This document shows, in pieces, positions 17,663-26,240 of a stretch of DNA of 64,000 nt. The stretch is from positions 203,149-267,148 of the forward strand of contig JBBRAB010000003.1 of the NCBI GenBank assembly GCA_038207155.1. The letters are read 5' to 3'. The position numbers were made by a program, and so were the translations under genes. The DNA comes from FEN-1139 sp038207155 (GTDB lineage: Bacteria; Myxococcota_A; Polyangia; Polyangiales; Polyangiaceae). Under the pieces are notes generated by a model. It was not told where the DNA came from. It was given only the letters and a program-made list of their open reading frames with translations, and did no database searches. The stretch's first letter is position 1; each line of letters begins with the position of its first letter.

Positions 17663-17866
17663 TTGATGATCCGGCCGAACGTCCTTGGCCTTAACTCCGT
17701 GAGGCTTCGTGCCGGAGACCAAGAGGTTCACTGGTGTTGTTCTCGGCGTGGAAGGCCACAGCGGCGTCCACGGGGAACGACGAGGAATCCGATCTTGGTC
17801 CACGACGCACTCGGAGCTGACGCAAACAAGGCCACGCCCAGAGACGCTCAGGCCAACGGTCGCGCC

Positions 17867-18579
17867 ATGGTGGACGCCAGCGAGGACGCTTGGCTCGAGC
17901 TGACCCTCGAGGGCGTGATCGTCTACGCCAATCCGGCAGCTTGTCTCTGGAGCGAGCAGTCCTTCGGCGAGCTGTGCGGACAGACGCTGGAGTCCTTGCT
18001 TGGCGCAGACGCGCGTTCGTCGGCGCGCTCGTACCTGCCCGCCCTTGGCCCCGGGCAAAGCACGGGCAGCCTCGAGGGTCGCTGGGGCGTGGGGGAACGC
18101 TACGTCGAGGTTCGCTTCAAGCGCTTCACTCGCGCAGTCGGACCCGACGCAATCCTGACGATCGCCAGAGACCTCACGGAGCGACATCGCTGCGATTTGG
18201 TCAGCCGGGAGAGCCAGGAGCGCCTGCAGCTGCTCATGGACAAACTCCCGACCGGCATGTTGTATGAGGTGCTGCTCGAGCCCTCGGGGCACAGGCGAGT
18301 TTTGTTCGTGAGCGCGGGGGTTGCTGAGCTCCACGGGCTCACCGCCGAACAGGTCTACGCCGACGCGAACCAGCTCTATGGTCAGGTTCATGAGGACGAC
18401 CGGGCAGGCCTGCAAGAAGCCGAGCCGCGCGCCATCGCCAACCACGAGCCTCTCGTCGCTTCGCGCTCGCGATCCGGGCCACGGCGGACGCCGTCTGGGA
18501 GTGGGACTTGGAGACGGGCGTCACCTATTAGAGTCCGCGCTGGTACGAGATCCTAGGCTACGAGGATCAGGCATTTTCG
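17867..18579 (+). pseudogene. 5' half of a PAS hybrid histidine kinase, broken by frameshift and stop
   Basis: From the ATG at 17867 the frame encodes two PAS domains (DAWLELTLEGVIVYANPAAC and LQLLMDKLPTGMLYEVL with HGLTAEQVYADANQLYGQVHEDD). Near 18455 the coding signal moves to another frame, where a third PAS appears: RATADAVWEWDLETGVTY, then TAG at 18529-18531, then SPRWYEILGYEDQAFSMEF. That frame runs straight into the kinase part at 18580. The jump from GWKQR to FESIGRLAGGVAHDFNN also implies that the end of the third PAS has been deleted. Three lesions make expression of a full protein unlikely. Confidence 0.85.
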
Positions 18580-19737
18580 ATGGAATTTGAGGGGTGGAAA
18601 CAGCGCTTCGAGTCCATTGGCAGGCTGGCGGGAGGCGTGGCCCATGACTTCAACAATCTTCTGACCGTGATCGGTGGCAACGTGTCCTACGTGCTTTCGG
18701 AGCTCGGCGGCGACAGCGAGCTGCGCGAGCCGCTGCAAGAGGTCTTTGAGGAGACTGGCATCGCCGGCAGATTGACGCGGCAGCTGTTGGCCTTTTCGCG
18801 CAAGCAAATGATAGCTTCGCGCGTGCTCGATCTCAATGAGGCCATTGAGCAGCTAAGGAACATGCTGCAGCGGCTGATCGGTGAAGACGTCGAGGTGAGG
18901 TATGAGCTGGCCACTGATCTCGGCAGGGTGAAGATGGATCCAGGTCAGCTCGAGCAGATCCTGATCAATCTCTGTGTCAACGCGCGCGACGCCATGCCCG
19001 AGGGCGGCACCTTGACGCTCACGACTAGCAACGCGAGCCTGGACGAGGATTTCTGCCGCTCGCGCGAAGCGCTGACGCCCGGGCAGTACGTTTCCCTGGT
19101 TGTTTCTGACACGGGCCTTGGCATCGACGAGCAGACCCAGGGCCGCATCTTTGAGCCATTTTTCACGACCAAGGAGCGAGGCAAGGGCACCGGGCTCGGG
19201 CTCGCGATGGTCCATGGCGCGCTGCACCAGAACCACGGCACGGTGACGGTGGAGTCCAATACCGGCTTCGGTACCTCGTTTCAGCTCTATTTTCCGCGAA
19301 TTGCCGCGTCCGCGCCGTCGCGCCCGCCGGCAGCCGATACGGCTATGCCGCGCGGTTCCGAGATCCTGGTCGTCGTGGAGGACGAGGAGGCGGTGCGCCT
19401 GATGGCAACGCGAGTCCTGTCGCGTCAAGGCTACCAAGTCTATTCCTACCCAAGTGGTCCCGACGCGCTTGCTGAGTTGGCCCGGATCCCGGGTTTCATC
19501 GCGCTTCTGCTGACGGACGTCATCATGCCGGCGATGAATGGTCGAGTGCTCGCCGAGCGTGCCCAAGAACTCCTGCCCGGTCTCAAGGTGCTCTACACCT
19601 CGGGCTACACGGACGACGTGATCGCGCCCCATGGCATGCTGGAGCCTGGAACTCGGTTCCTGCCAAAGCCCTACTCGGTGTCCGAGCTCGCCCAGCGCGT
19701 ACGCCAGATCCTCGATGAACTGCTCCAGGTGCGCTGA
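18580..19737 (+). CDS. Histidine kinase plus receiver fragment of the broken hybrid kinase
   Basis: 385 residues in an intact frame: HisKA with phospho-acceptor H22 (GGVAHDFNNLL), HATPase_c with NLCVNARDAMPEGG, DTGLGID and GKGTGLGLAMVHG, then a receiver domain with LLTDVIMPAMNG and the KPYS lysine. All catalytic boxes are present, so it could act if translated from ATG 18580, but there is no clear ribosome-binding site and its sensor half is broken. It is best read as the 3' part of the pseudogene beginning at 17867. A relic of the same receiver region recurs at 23757-23822. Confidence 0.75.
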   Translation: MEFEGWKQRFESIGRLAGGVAHDFNNLLTVIGGNVSYVLSELGGDSELREPLQEVFEETGIAGRLTRQLLAFSRKQMIASRVLDLNEAIEQLRNMLQRLIGEDVEVRYELATDLGRVKMDPGQLEQILINLCVNARDAMPEGGTLTLTTSNASLDEDFCRSREALTPGQYVSLVVSDTGLGIDEQTQGRIFEPFFTTKERGKGTGLGLAMVHGALHQNHGTVTVESNTGFGTSFQLYFPRIAASAPSRPPAADTAMPRGSEILVVVEDEEAVRLMATRVLSRQGYQVYSYPSGPDALAELARIPGFIALLLTDVIMPAMNGRVLAERAQELLPGLKVLYTSGYTDDVIAPHGMLEPGTRFLPKPYSVSELAQRVRQILDELLQVR

Positions 19738-19779
19738 AGGCTCCGGGTCAACCTGCGTCGCGCACGCCTCTCGACGGAC

Positions 19780-20026
19780 CTAACTCTGCGGGCTCTCGCA
19801 GGTGCCGTGGGTCACGTTGAGCCGCCACAGGGCCGCCAAGCGTGCGCGACGTGATGAAACCGTCGTCCGACACCCAACCGCAGCGCACGACGCCCAGCAA
19901 AAACAAAAAAGCCAGCGCGGTCAGCAGCCAGCGCTCAAGCGCGATCACGTTGGGGCTGCGAAAGGCTGACGAACGTGAGCTGTCGGTAGATTCCCCGGTC
20001 GGCATTTGAGTGGTTCCGACTGCCAT
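19780..20026 (-). pseudogene. Internally deleted membrane-protein gene
   Basis: From the ATG at 20026 the frame encodes a soluble N-terminus, one hydrophobic helix (ALERWLLTALAFLFLLGVVR) and GWVSDDGFITSRTL. That last element is typical of the first loop of large multi-spanning glycosyltransferase-like membrane proteins with an (S)DD-FI-RT motif. The sequence then passes within a few bases into another frame reading WRLNVTHGTCESPQS and a TAG stop at 19780-19782, which looks like a genuine C-terminus. Hundreds of residues in between appear to be missing. Confidence 0.6.
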
Positions 20027-20066
20027 TCTGCAAGTCTCATGTCAAGCCGAGCGCTGGCTCGGTCAG

Positions 20067-20205
20067 CAGAGAGCCGTAGTCGTTTGGTCGTGAACTGCCC
20101 TCTGCGAGAATTCCCTGGCATTTGGTCGGTTCGGCGCGACCTCGTATACTTTCCGCACCTCGGTCAGCCGTCGACCTGGCGCTGAAGTTAGCTCAAGGCA
20201 CGAGC
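20067..20205. repeat. 139-bp dispersed direct repeat, copy 1
   Basis: Matches 22549-22687 over 139 bp with only three substitutions and no gaps. It begins CAGAGAGCCGTAGTCG and ends GCTCAAGGCACGAGC. It contains a good sigma-70-like promoter. The sequences beyond both ends do not match between the copies, apart from a few bases after the right end. Confidence 0.95.
20122..20150 (+). promoter_or_regulatory. Sigma-70-like promoter in repeat copy 1
   Basis: TTGGTC at 20122-20127 and TATACT at 20145-20150 are separated by 17 bp. Both hexamers and the spacing are close to consensus, unusual in such GC-rich DNA. No convincing gene follows directly. Confidence 0.6.
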
Positions 20206-20811
20206 CAGGCTCGGTACCCCAGTCTCAGAGAAGTTGTCGTGGGAGGCACCCAGACTGCCGTGAAGCACGACACTCACGCGAGCTCGATGGCGCGGTGACT
20301 ATTGCCCTTTTTAGCCGAATTGCTGCTCGGTGCGCACAGTCACCGCTTTTTGCGCGATTTGCCCGACTTGCACCGCTTGGTTAGCACTTTTGGGCCGCTC
20401 CCGCTCCCGCTGAAGCCGCTCGCTAGTCGAGCCGATCTGGCTGCAATGGTTTGTTGGTTCGGCTTCAACCAGAACGCTTTTGTTTTGGCCCGGCGTGGAA
20501 ACGCGCGAGACGCTGCCGCGCGAGTGCCGCCAACCAAACGTGCGAGTGCGGCACATCGCGCAAGGCGCTGGCAGGCATATCAATACGCGCGCGTGACCGT
20601 GAACGGTAGGAGCACGCCTGGGGCGCCGCGCGCTGCATGACAGGGCGGTACGGAACCCGTCTCTATGCGGAAACCTGGTTCCTCGAGCCGAGCGGCGTCA
20701 TTCGAGCGCGCATCGATGGTGCTCGCGACCATTTGGAACCCCCGTCAGCGGTGAGCGGAGCGGGCACCCCGCTGCAGAGGTGCCCCAGGATTGCGCCAGC
20801 CAGGCCTCACC
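20206..20811. other. Gene-poor stretch in the decayed zone
   Basis: Only short, low-quality frames are present (for example 20302-20640 rightward, rich in Arg/Ala/Pro without domain signal). On the minus strand a short segment at about 20216-20238 would encode DNFSETG and matches 22 of 23 bases to a segment near the right edge of the window (63808-63830) that encodes DNFPETG in a clearer gene remnant. Confidence 0.5.
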
Positions 20812-21261
20812 CTACCGAGGCATGCAATGTGACTCGAGACCGACGGCGGCGATGCTGCCACAATGACAGGCGGTGTCGCTGGGTTCGTAGCCGCAGCTGA
20901 CAGGTGCAAAGCCAACATAGCGGCATTGCTCGTTGGGTGAGCAGTCACTGTCCTTCACGCAGATGCGGCGCTCACAGCCATGAGCGTCGTAGATCGACAA
21001 TGGGTCGCCACACTTCTCGTTGGCACAGGCCGCCGCGAAGCAGTCAGGGGCGCGGTGGATCGGGCGCGACCCTGGACATTCCGGAATCGACAGCGGCTCA
21101 GCCCCACCACTTCCACCGGAGAGTGACCCCGCGAGGCTCCCAGAGGGAGTCGCGCCCCCCTGGTCCCCGATTGCGATTTTCGCAGGAGCGGGCTCGACGT
21201 CAGCAGCGCAGCCACTGAAAAGCAGGGCCCCAGTGAGTAGTCCCAGGATGTAAGAAGTCAT
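20812..21261 (-). CDS. Small Cys-rich lipoprotein
   Basis: 149 residues. Signal peptide with lipobox FSGC (cysteine at residue 18), a Ser/Gly-rich linker to about residue 55, then a Cys-rich domain (CPGSR, PDCFAAACANEKC, CERRICVKDSDCSPNEQC, CHCG). It lies 12 bp downstream of the serine-protease gene on the same strand, with AAGG before its ATG, so the two form an operon. It could be a binding partner or inhibitor of the protease, but that is inference. It ends in TAG. Confidence 0.8.
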   Translation of the reverse strand: MTSYILGLLTGALLFSGCAADVEPAPAKIAIGDQGGATPSGSLAGSLSGGSGGAEPLSIPECPGSRPIHRAPDCFAAACANEKCGDPLSIYDAHGCERRICVKDSDCSPNEQCRYVGFAPVSCGYEPSDTACHCGSIAAVGLESHCMPR

Positions 21262-21273
21262 AACAGGTGCCTT

Positions 21274-22479
21274 TCAGGGGAATTCAACCCGCTTTGCAGC
21301 GACCAGGTTAGCCAAGAAGTCGTCAATGCGCTTGTAGAGATTGGGGTTTGCCTTAGCCTCAGCGGTAACGCCCGCTTCCGGAGCCTTACAGGTATGGCAC
21401 CTCTCAATCGATAGGATCCCGACCGCATAGACGTCGTAGTACATACTCGCACCGGAGTGCCCAGCGCTAATATCGCATCCAAGCGCCACAGTGAAGTTGT
21501 AGCCACCCGAAAACGGGTACAGGAACTCGCCCTTTGTGCAGGCGGCTGTTTGTCCGTAGAGGTGCCCTGGCTTGCAGCTCGCTGGTCGGTTCACTATGTC
21601 GGAACCGCACCCTGGATACCCAACCGAATATAGCGACTTTGCGAGCGTGTCGGCTTCCGTCAGGTTGGCCCTGCCAAACCAGCCCGGATGTCCGTTGGGA
21701 AATCGATCCTCGAGCACCAGCAATGCCCATTCTTCGGGGACGCAGCGATCCCAAGAACCCACGGCCGATCCAGTGCAGTTGCTAATGTACTTTCCTCCCC
21801 ATGATGCGCTGACGACCTTCTGTTTTCCGTAGGGTCCCGAGGTACCTGAGAATGCGGCCTCAAAGGTGGCGGGTACGTAGGTACCTGACGCAGTGATTAC
21901 ACAATGTGCCGCGGTCAGGACGAGTCGTCGACCGACCAAGGTTCCCGTGCAGCCACGGGCACCACTGACGAGACCAATTCTTTTGTACACCGCGCTATTG
22001 ACGCTGCTGAGATCGACACGATTGTCGACACCGCCCGACCAACCAAGAGTTTGGCGACCCGGAGGGGCAGCCGCGCCGGGTCCCGCGGTTCCCGCGTGCG
22101 GTTCGGAAATGCCGCGAGAAAAGAGTGGCTTCACGGCCTCCGCCAGCTTGCGACGCTCATAGTGCATGAGCCGGGCTTCTCGGTCTGTTTCGTCCAGCAC
22201 CGCAACCGTGTCATGCGGTGCTGTAGGGAGCGCTGGAATCCCCTGCGGTCGCTCAAACCAGCTCAAGCGGGAGTCCTTCAAAGCATCTTCCGGAGTCTCG
22301 CGTGGAACCAAAAAGGCCCCAACCTGTTCCCCCAGCATAGGCTCCACCCCTGCAACTAGAACAGCTTGCTCAAGAGCAAGCTGTGACTGAGCGGAAACCC
22401 CCTCGGATTTTTCCTCCGTTGCACAGCCCATGAGCATGCAAACGCATGTGAGGGCCACCCCTGCCATGCATCTGAACAT
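21274..22479 (-). CDS. Lipoprotein trypsin-like serine protease with unusual triad
   Basis: 401 residues. Lipobox LMGC (C19) suggests a lipid-anchored protein. A propeptide-like region of about 145 residues precedes a chymotrypsin-fold domain with LTAAHC (H192), a PEEWALLVL strand where the catalytic Asp of DxALL is replaced by Glu (E250), and GHSGAS around S342 in place of GDSGGP. The GHSGA form resembles V8/glutamyl-endopeptidase relatives (S1B). Eight or more Cys residues could form disulfides. Activity is possible but the Asp-to-Glu change needs testing. A Cys-rich lipoprotein follows in the same operon. Confidence 0.82.
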   Translation of the reverse strand: MFRCMAGVALTCVCMLMGCATEEKSEGVSAQSQLALEQAVLVAGVEPMLGEQVGAFLVPRETPEDALKDSRLSWFERPQGIPALPTAPHDTVAVLDETDREARLMHYERRKLAEAVKPLFSRGISEPHAGTAGPGAAAPPGRQTLGWSGGVDNRVDLSSVNSAVYKRIGLVSGARGCTGTLVGRRLVLTAAHCVITASGTYVPATFEAAFSGTSGPYGKQKVVSASWGGKYISNCTGSAVGSWDRCVPEEWALLVLEDRFPNGHPGWFGRANLTEADTLAKSLYSVGYPGCGSDIVNRPASCKPGHLYGQTAACTKGEFLYPFSGGYNFTVALGCDISAGHSGASMYYDVYAVGILSIERCHTCKAPEAGVTAEAKANPNLYKRIDDFLANLVAAKRVEFP

Positions 22480-22548
22480 CTGAACATTCCATCCTCCACA
22501 CGTCGCATGCTAGCAGTCGAGATATCGGGTAATCAAGGGGAAACCCAC

Positions 22549-22687
22549 CAGAGAGCCGTAGTCGTTTGGTCGTGAACTGCCCTCTGCGAGAATTCCCAGG
22601 CATTTGGTCGGTTCGGCGCGACCTCGTATACTTTCCGCTCCTCGGTCAGCCGTCGACCTGACGCTGAAGTTAGCTCAAGGCACGAGC
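22549..22687. repeat. 139-bp dispersed direct repeat, copy 2
   Basis: Second copy of the repeat at 20067-20205, in the same orientation, 97-98 percent identical by direct comparison. It lies upstream of the leftward protease gene start, and the interval between copies contains just the protease/lipoprotein operon and a gene-poor stretch. Confidence 0.95.
22604..22632 (+). promoter_or_regulatory. Sigma-70-like promoter in repeat copy 2
   Basis: TTGGTC at 22604-22609, 17-bp spacer, TATACT at 22627-22632. It points rightward, away from the protease gene, into a region with only a transposase relic. Confidence 0.6.
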
Positions 22688-22747
22688 TTCGCTCGGCATG
22701 TTAGACGGAATGCGCGCGTCAGCTCTGGTTCATGAGCATAATCGGCG

Positions 22748-23081
22748 TCAACAGTGGGGCTCAGGGGTGCGTCTTCGCACATCGGCTAAGGCAGCAGTTG
22801 TGGCCAACAGCCGAGCATCACGGATTGTGCTGAGCAGGACGCGCCACGGTTCATGGCGGCGACGGCCAGAGCGCTGCGTGACACTTCTGAAGATGGTGAG
22901 CAGTGAGTAGGCAATGCGGCGAAGCACCTTGATGGTGGCGGTCACCCTTGGGTTTTGCAGCACCCGGGGGACGGTCAGCTTCTTTGAAGGCGACGCCAAG
23001 AATTTGATGCGTGGATTCGACGGCCCAATGCCTCCGGACGACAGTGAACCACTGTTTGGCGGAGAACCTGTCGGTCGACAA
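22748..23081 (-). pseudogene. Relic of an ISAs1-type transposase
   Basis: One frame from about 23081 reads FSAKQWFTVVRRHWAVESTH and ILGVAFKEADRP, the C-terminal part of the DDE domain of ISAs1-family transposases (the RxHWAVEN / LDVxFxED motif). The signal then shifts frame and continues NPRVTATIKVLRRIAYSLLT and IFRSVTQRSGRRRHEPWREL-like sequence to about 22760. No N-terminal half or terminal inverted repeats could be found. The element is dead. Confidence 0.75.
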
Positions 23082-23721
23082 ACTGGCTCTTCAGGTGAGT
23101 CTGTGGGCGTGAAATCCCGAATCTCCGGGTGATGCGGTCGAGGGACACGCGCCGCAACGGCGATGCGCCTGTCGTCAACAATCTGTGCCGCGGGGGGCTC
23201 GTCGGAATCCGGTATCGGCGGTCGACACTCGGCGAACGCGACGGCTAGCCGAAACCTCATGCTCACGAGCCTGTTTTCTCAAGAGAACAGCCACGCATTG
23301 AGAGACACATCGTTTCGGTGTCAAGTGCCCACTGGCCTCGACGAGGCGCGAAGCGATGTGGCGCTTGGACCGCGCCGCCCTAGACACACGGTCTTACGCC
23401 CCGTGGTTGCGGCTCGGTGCCGGAACAACACAACGAGGCTCGATCGCCCACCCGCTCTGGACGCATCCAGCCTTTTCCTGGGGCGATTGAGAATTTGCGC
23501 ACGCCCGACACCAGCCGCGTTGCCTAAGCGCAAGCCGCAGTTGTTACGCCGAACCAACAAAAAATGCCTACCCCTATCCGGTCCGACTTTCGAATCCGAG
23601 CGCTGGCTCGGTTGGGGCGACTTGCGGGCAGAACCCGCCGAGTTTTGCCTGGTGCACTGCGCGGTCAAGTGGCACTTGGCACAGTAGCGATGACACGCAT
23701 GTCAGTCGAGTACGGGGCCGG
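23082..23721. other. Gene-poor stretch in the decayed zone
   Basis: Overlapping short frames on both strands lack domain signals or ribosome-binding sites. A 17-base palindromic word CCGAGCGCTGGCTCGGT occurs at about 23596 and again at about 20047. Probably degenerate or intergenic DNA. Confidence 0.45.
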
Positions 23722-23748
23722 AATCCGAAGAACGCAGCCGCTCGCTAC
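23722..23748. repeat. 27-bp repeat left of the DUF2079 gene
   Basis: Matches 26214-26240 at 25 of 27 positions in the same orientation (AATCCGAAGAACGC then GCCG and TCGCTAC). Weaker similarity extends about 25 bp further to the left of both copies. Confidence 0.85.
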
Positions 23749-23756
23749 CGGAGCCC

Positions 23757-23822
23757 GCCCAAGAACTCCTGCCCGACCTCAAGGTGCTCCATCGACACCG
23801 CGGCCTACACGGACGACGTGAG
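23757..23822 (+). pseudogene. Fragment of a receiver-domain gene
   Basis: GCCCAAGAACTCCTGCCC followed by CTCAAGGTGCTC and then CCTACACGGACGACGTGA closely matches 19561-19621 in the receiver part of the hybrid kinase, with a small insertion in the middle. It is a short relic of a paralogue or a partial duplication. Confidence 0.7.
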
Positions 23823-24056
23823 CCCAGTAGATAGACAAGCAGAGCACTGCCTCCGCAGCGAGCACACCATCGGTCTCGAGGGCGGCTCGGAACATCGTTC
23901 GGATCACGCCGATCGGCGTCGCGGGACCGCATAAACGCAATCACCCAAACTGCGTTGACAAATTTCACTCCAGCGGCGAGGTCCCCACTCGGCCGTGTCT
24001 TTCCCCCCTACAAACGGTTGGGCCATCCGAAGAGCCGCGTGTTAGAGGAGAGCGCG

Positions 24057-26105
24057 TTGGAAAACTCCCAGATTCCGGTTCCGAGCGCTCGAGCGGACGC
24101 AGCGTCGGCCAATTGCCCCGCCGATGGCGTCGACGGCGAAGAGGTCCGGTCGTTTGTTTTTGAGCGTGATGCGGCGCCAGTCGCGGCAGCGTTCGTCGTT
24201 CTATTTCTTGTCGGCTTTGCGCTCGCCCTTGCCATCAGTGGCACCGTTGTGCCCGACACCCAACTCTACTTTGCCAAAAATGAGTTGGACCTCGGGGTTC
24301 GGATGCGTGTGCTCGGCGCAGCGGCGGGACTTGGCCTATTTACGTCTTGGCTCGGCATCGCGCTGGTCGGAGTTCGAACCGTTGACGGGCGAGCCCGCCT
24401 CAGTGGTTGGGCAAGGTTCCTAGCGCCGCTTCTGGTGACTCCGGCACTGATGCCGCTACTTTCGCGCCCAACGTGGGAGCCGTTCTCGCTGATGTTCCTT
24501 GTCAGCGTCGCGGCACTCGGCTTTGCGCTTGAACGTCTCTTGCGCCAATCGCTGAAGAGCATTCCGCCTGAACTAGGACGATTGGGCACCCACTTGTCAG
24601 TCCCGAGGAAGCTAACCGCACCTCTCTCGGCCATGCTCTTAGGCGCATGCGTCCTCTACTATTTTTTCCACGTTGGGCAGCTGACTCAGATTAGTCATCA
24701 GAAGCTGCAGACGATGAGCTCGGACTTGGCCGAGTTCGACAACCTTTTCTTCAATGCCCTCCACGGACATCCGTTTCGCGCGCCGGCAATCGACGGGGAT
24801 TTGCGGAACTGGGGCGCGCTTAAGGTTCACGCTGAGTTCGGGCTTTATTCGCTTCTGCCGCTCTATGCGCTAAAACCAGGAGCGGCAACGCTACTGTGGA
24901 TTCAGACGGGACTGATCGCAGTCACCGCGGTGCCGATCTACTTGCTCGGCCGGGCCCGGCTCGGACCCCTGAGCGGCCTGCTCTTCGGGGCCAGCTATCT
25001 TCTTCTGCCCGCTGTCGAGTGCCCCAATTTTTACGACTTTCACTTCACGCCGCTCGGGATGTTTTGGGTCGCGTGGCTGCTCTACTTCGTTAGCGAGCAG
25101 GTATCCGGCAATCGTCGAGCCAGTGTTCGATTCGGTACGTTCATCACCTTCGCGTTTGCTCTGGTTTCACGCGAAGACATGGCGATCGGGCTTGCGGCAC
25201 TTGGGCTCTTGCTATTCTTCCATGGCAAGCTCGTGCGACTCGGTCTCACACTGTTCGCCGTAGCAGCTACCTACTTCGGCGTCATGAAGTTTGCGGTGAT
25301 GCCAGCGTTTGGGACCATGTGGTTTGATACGGTATACGAGGATTTGAAGGCACCCGGAGGCAAGGGCTTTGGCGCAGTTACGCTGACCCTCCTGACTAAC
25401 CCGATCTACAGTTTGCGCACGCTCCTGATTGAACCAAAGTTCCTCTACGCCCTCCACATGACGGTGCCCGTCGCGGCCTTGTGGTTACGGCGCCCCGTTC
25501 TTTGGCTTGCCATCATCCCGGGATTCGTTTCGACGTTGCTCGTAACGAACCGGCTGCCCATGTATGAGGTGTCGTTTCAGTACACCTATCTTTGGGTGCC
25601 GTACATCATGGCCGCCTCGGTATGGGGTCTTTCCCTGCTCGCGTTGGAGGGGCGACCGCGGCAACTCGCAGCAACCGCAGCGCTCACGGTTTCAGTCCTC
25701 CTGTGCGGTCATCAGTTCGGCGTCCTGCTCGGCGGCAGCAGTATTCGCGGCGGACTTCGGGAAAAGACCTTTGAGCAGAGCGCGCCAGAGCGCGCTCGGC
25801 TGCAGAGTCTTGAGAGTCTGATCGCACGGATCCCCCAAGAAGCATCGGTTGCCGCCAGCGAAAGCGAGGGGCCTCACGTCTCCACAAGACTGGTCATGTA
25901 CAGCCTGAAGTACACTCTCGGGGAAAACACCGACTACGTGCTGGTTGGCGATGCCGGCATACCTAGCGAACGTCAGCATCTCGTCGAAGCCTTGCGTTCA
26001 GGGCGTTACGGACTCGAAGCGCAAAACAGTGATTTTTGCCTTTTTCGGCGTGGCGGAACCGAGCTCCCGGACGCGGTGCGTGGTCGCTATCTCGGACGGC
26101 GCTAA
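24057..26105 (+). CDS. DUF2079 multi-spanning membrane protein
   Basis: 682 residues from a TTG at 24057, preferred because GAGGAG lies six bases before it; a TTG at 23955 has no such site. At least a dozen hydrophobic segments. The DUF2079 pattern is clear: DLAEFDNLFFNALHG, KVHAEFGLYSLLPLYAL, LLLPAVECPNFYDFHFTPLG and EDMAIGLAALGLLLF. The soluble C-terminal 110 residues are typical. DUF2079 proteins resemble GT-C glycosyltransferases, but no reaction is established. The gene stands alone between two 27-bp repeats. Confidence 0.85.
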   Translation: MENSQIPVPSARADAASANCPADGVDGEEVRSFVFERDAAPVAAAFVVLFLVGFALALAISGTVVPDTQLYFAKNELDLGVRMRVLGAAAGLGLFTSWLGIALVGVRTVDGRARLSGWARFLAPLLVTPALMPLLSRPTWEPFSLMFLVSVAALGFALERLLRQSLKSIPPELGRLGTHLSVPRKLTAPLSAMLLGACVLYYFFHVGQLTQISHQKLQTMSSDLAEFDNLFFNALHGHPFRAPAIDGDLRNWGALKVHAEFGLYSLLPLYALKPGAATLLWIQTGLIAVTAVPIYLLGRARLGPLSGLLFGASYLLLPAVECPNFYDFHFTPLGMFWVAWLLYFVSEQVSGNRRASVRFGTFITFAFALVSREDMAIGLAALGLLLFFHGKLVRLGLTLFAVAATYFGVMKFAVMPAFGTMWFDTVYEDLKAPGGKGFGAVTLTLLTNPIYSLRTLLIEPKFLYALHMTVPVAALWLRRPVLWLAIIPGFVSTLLVTNRLPMYEVSFQYTYLWVPYIMAASVWGLSLLALEGRPRQLAATAALTVSVLLCGHQFGVLLGGSSIRGGLREKTFEQSAPERARLQSLESLIARIPQEASVAASESEGPHVSTRLVMYSLKYTLGENTDYVLVGDAGIPSERQHLVEALRSGRYGLEAQNSDFCLFRRGGTELPDAVRGRYLGRR

Positions 26106-26213
26106 CTAAGTCCCCAGGGCGTTGTTGACGCAAGGATCATGACCCTCGGATCCATGAGTCACTCGCTTTGGCACCTGCGCAATCACCTGCTTGTCAGCAA
26201 ACAGCGTTGCAGT

Positions 26214-26240
26214 AATCCGAAGAACGCTGCCGTTCGCTAC
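26214..26240. repeat. 27-bp repeat right of the DUF2079 gene
   Basis: Second copy of the repeat at 23722-23748. Its last four bases overlap the stop codon of the convergent DinG-type helicase gene. Confidence 0.85.

Noticed and set aside
20302..20640. Rightward frame downstream of the repeat-borne promoter
   Set aside because: Arg/Ala/Pro-rich composition, no ribosome-binding site and no similarity; position after a promoter-like sequence alone is not enough.
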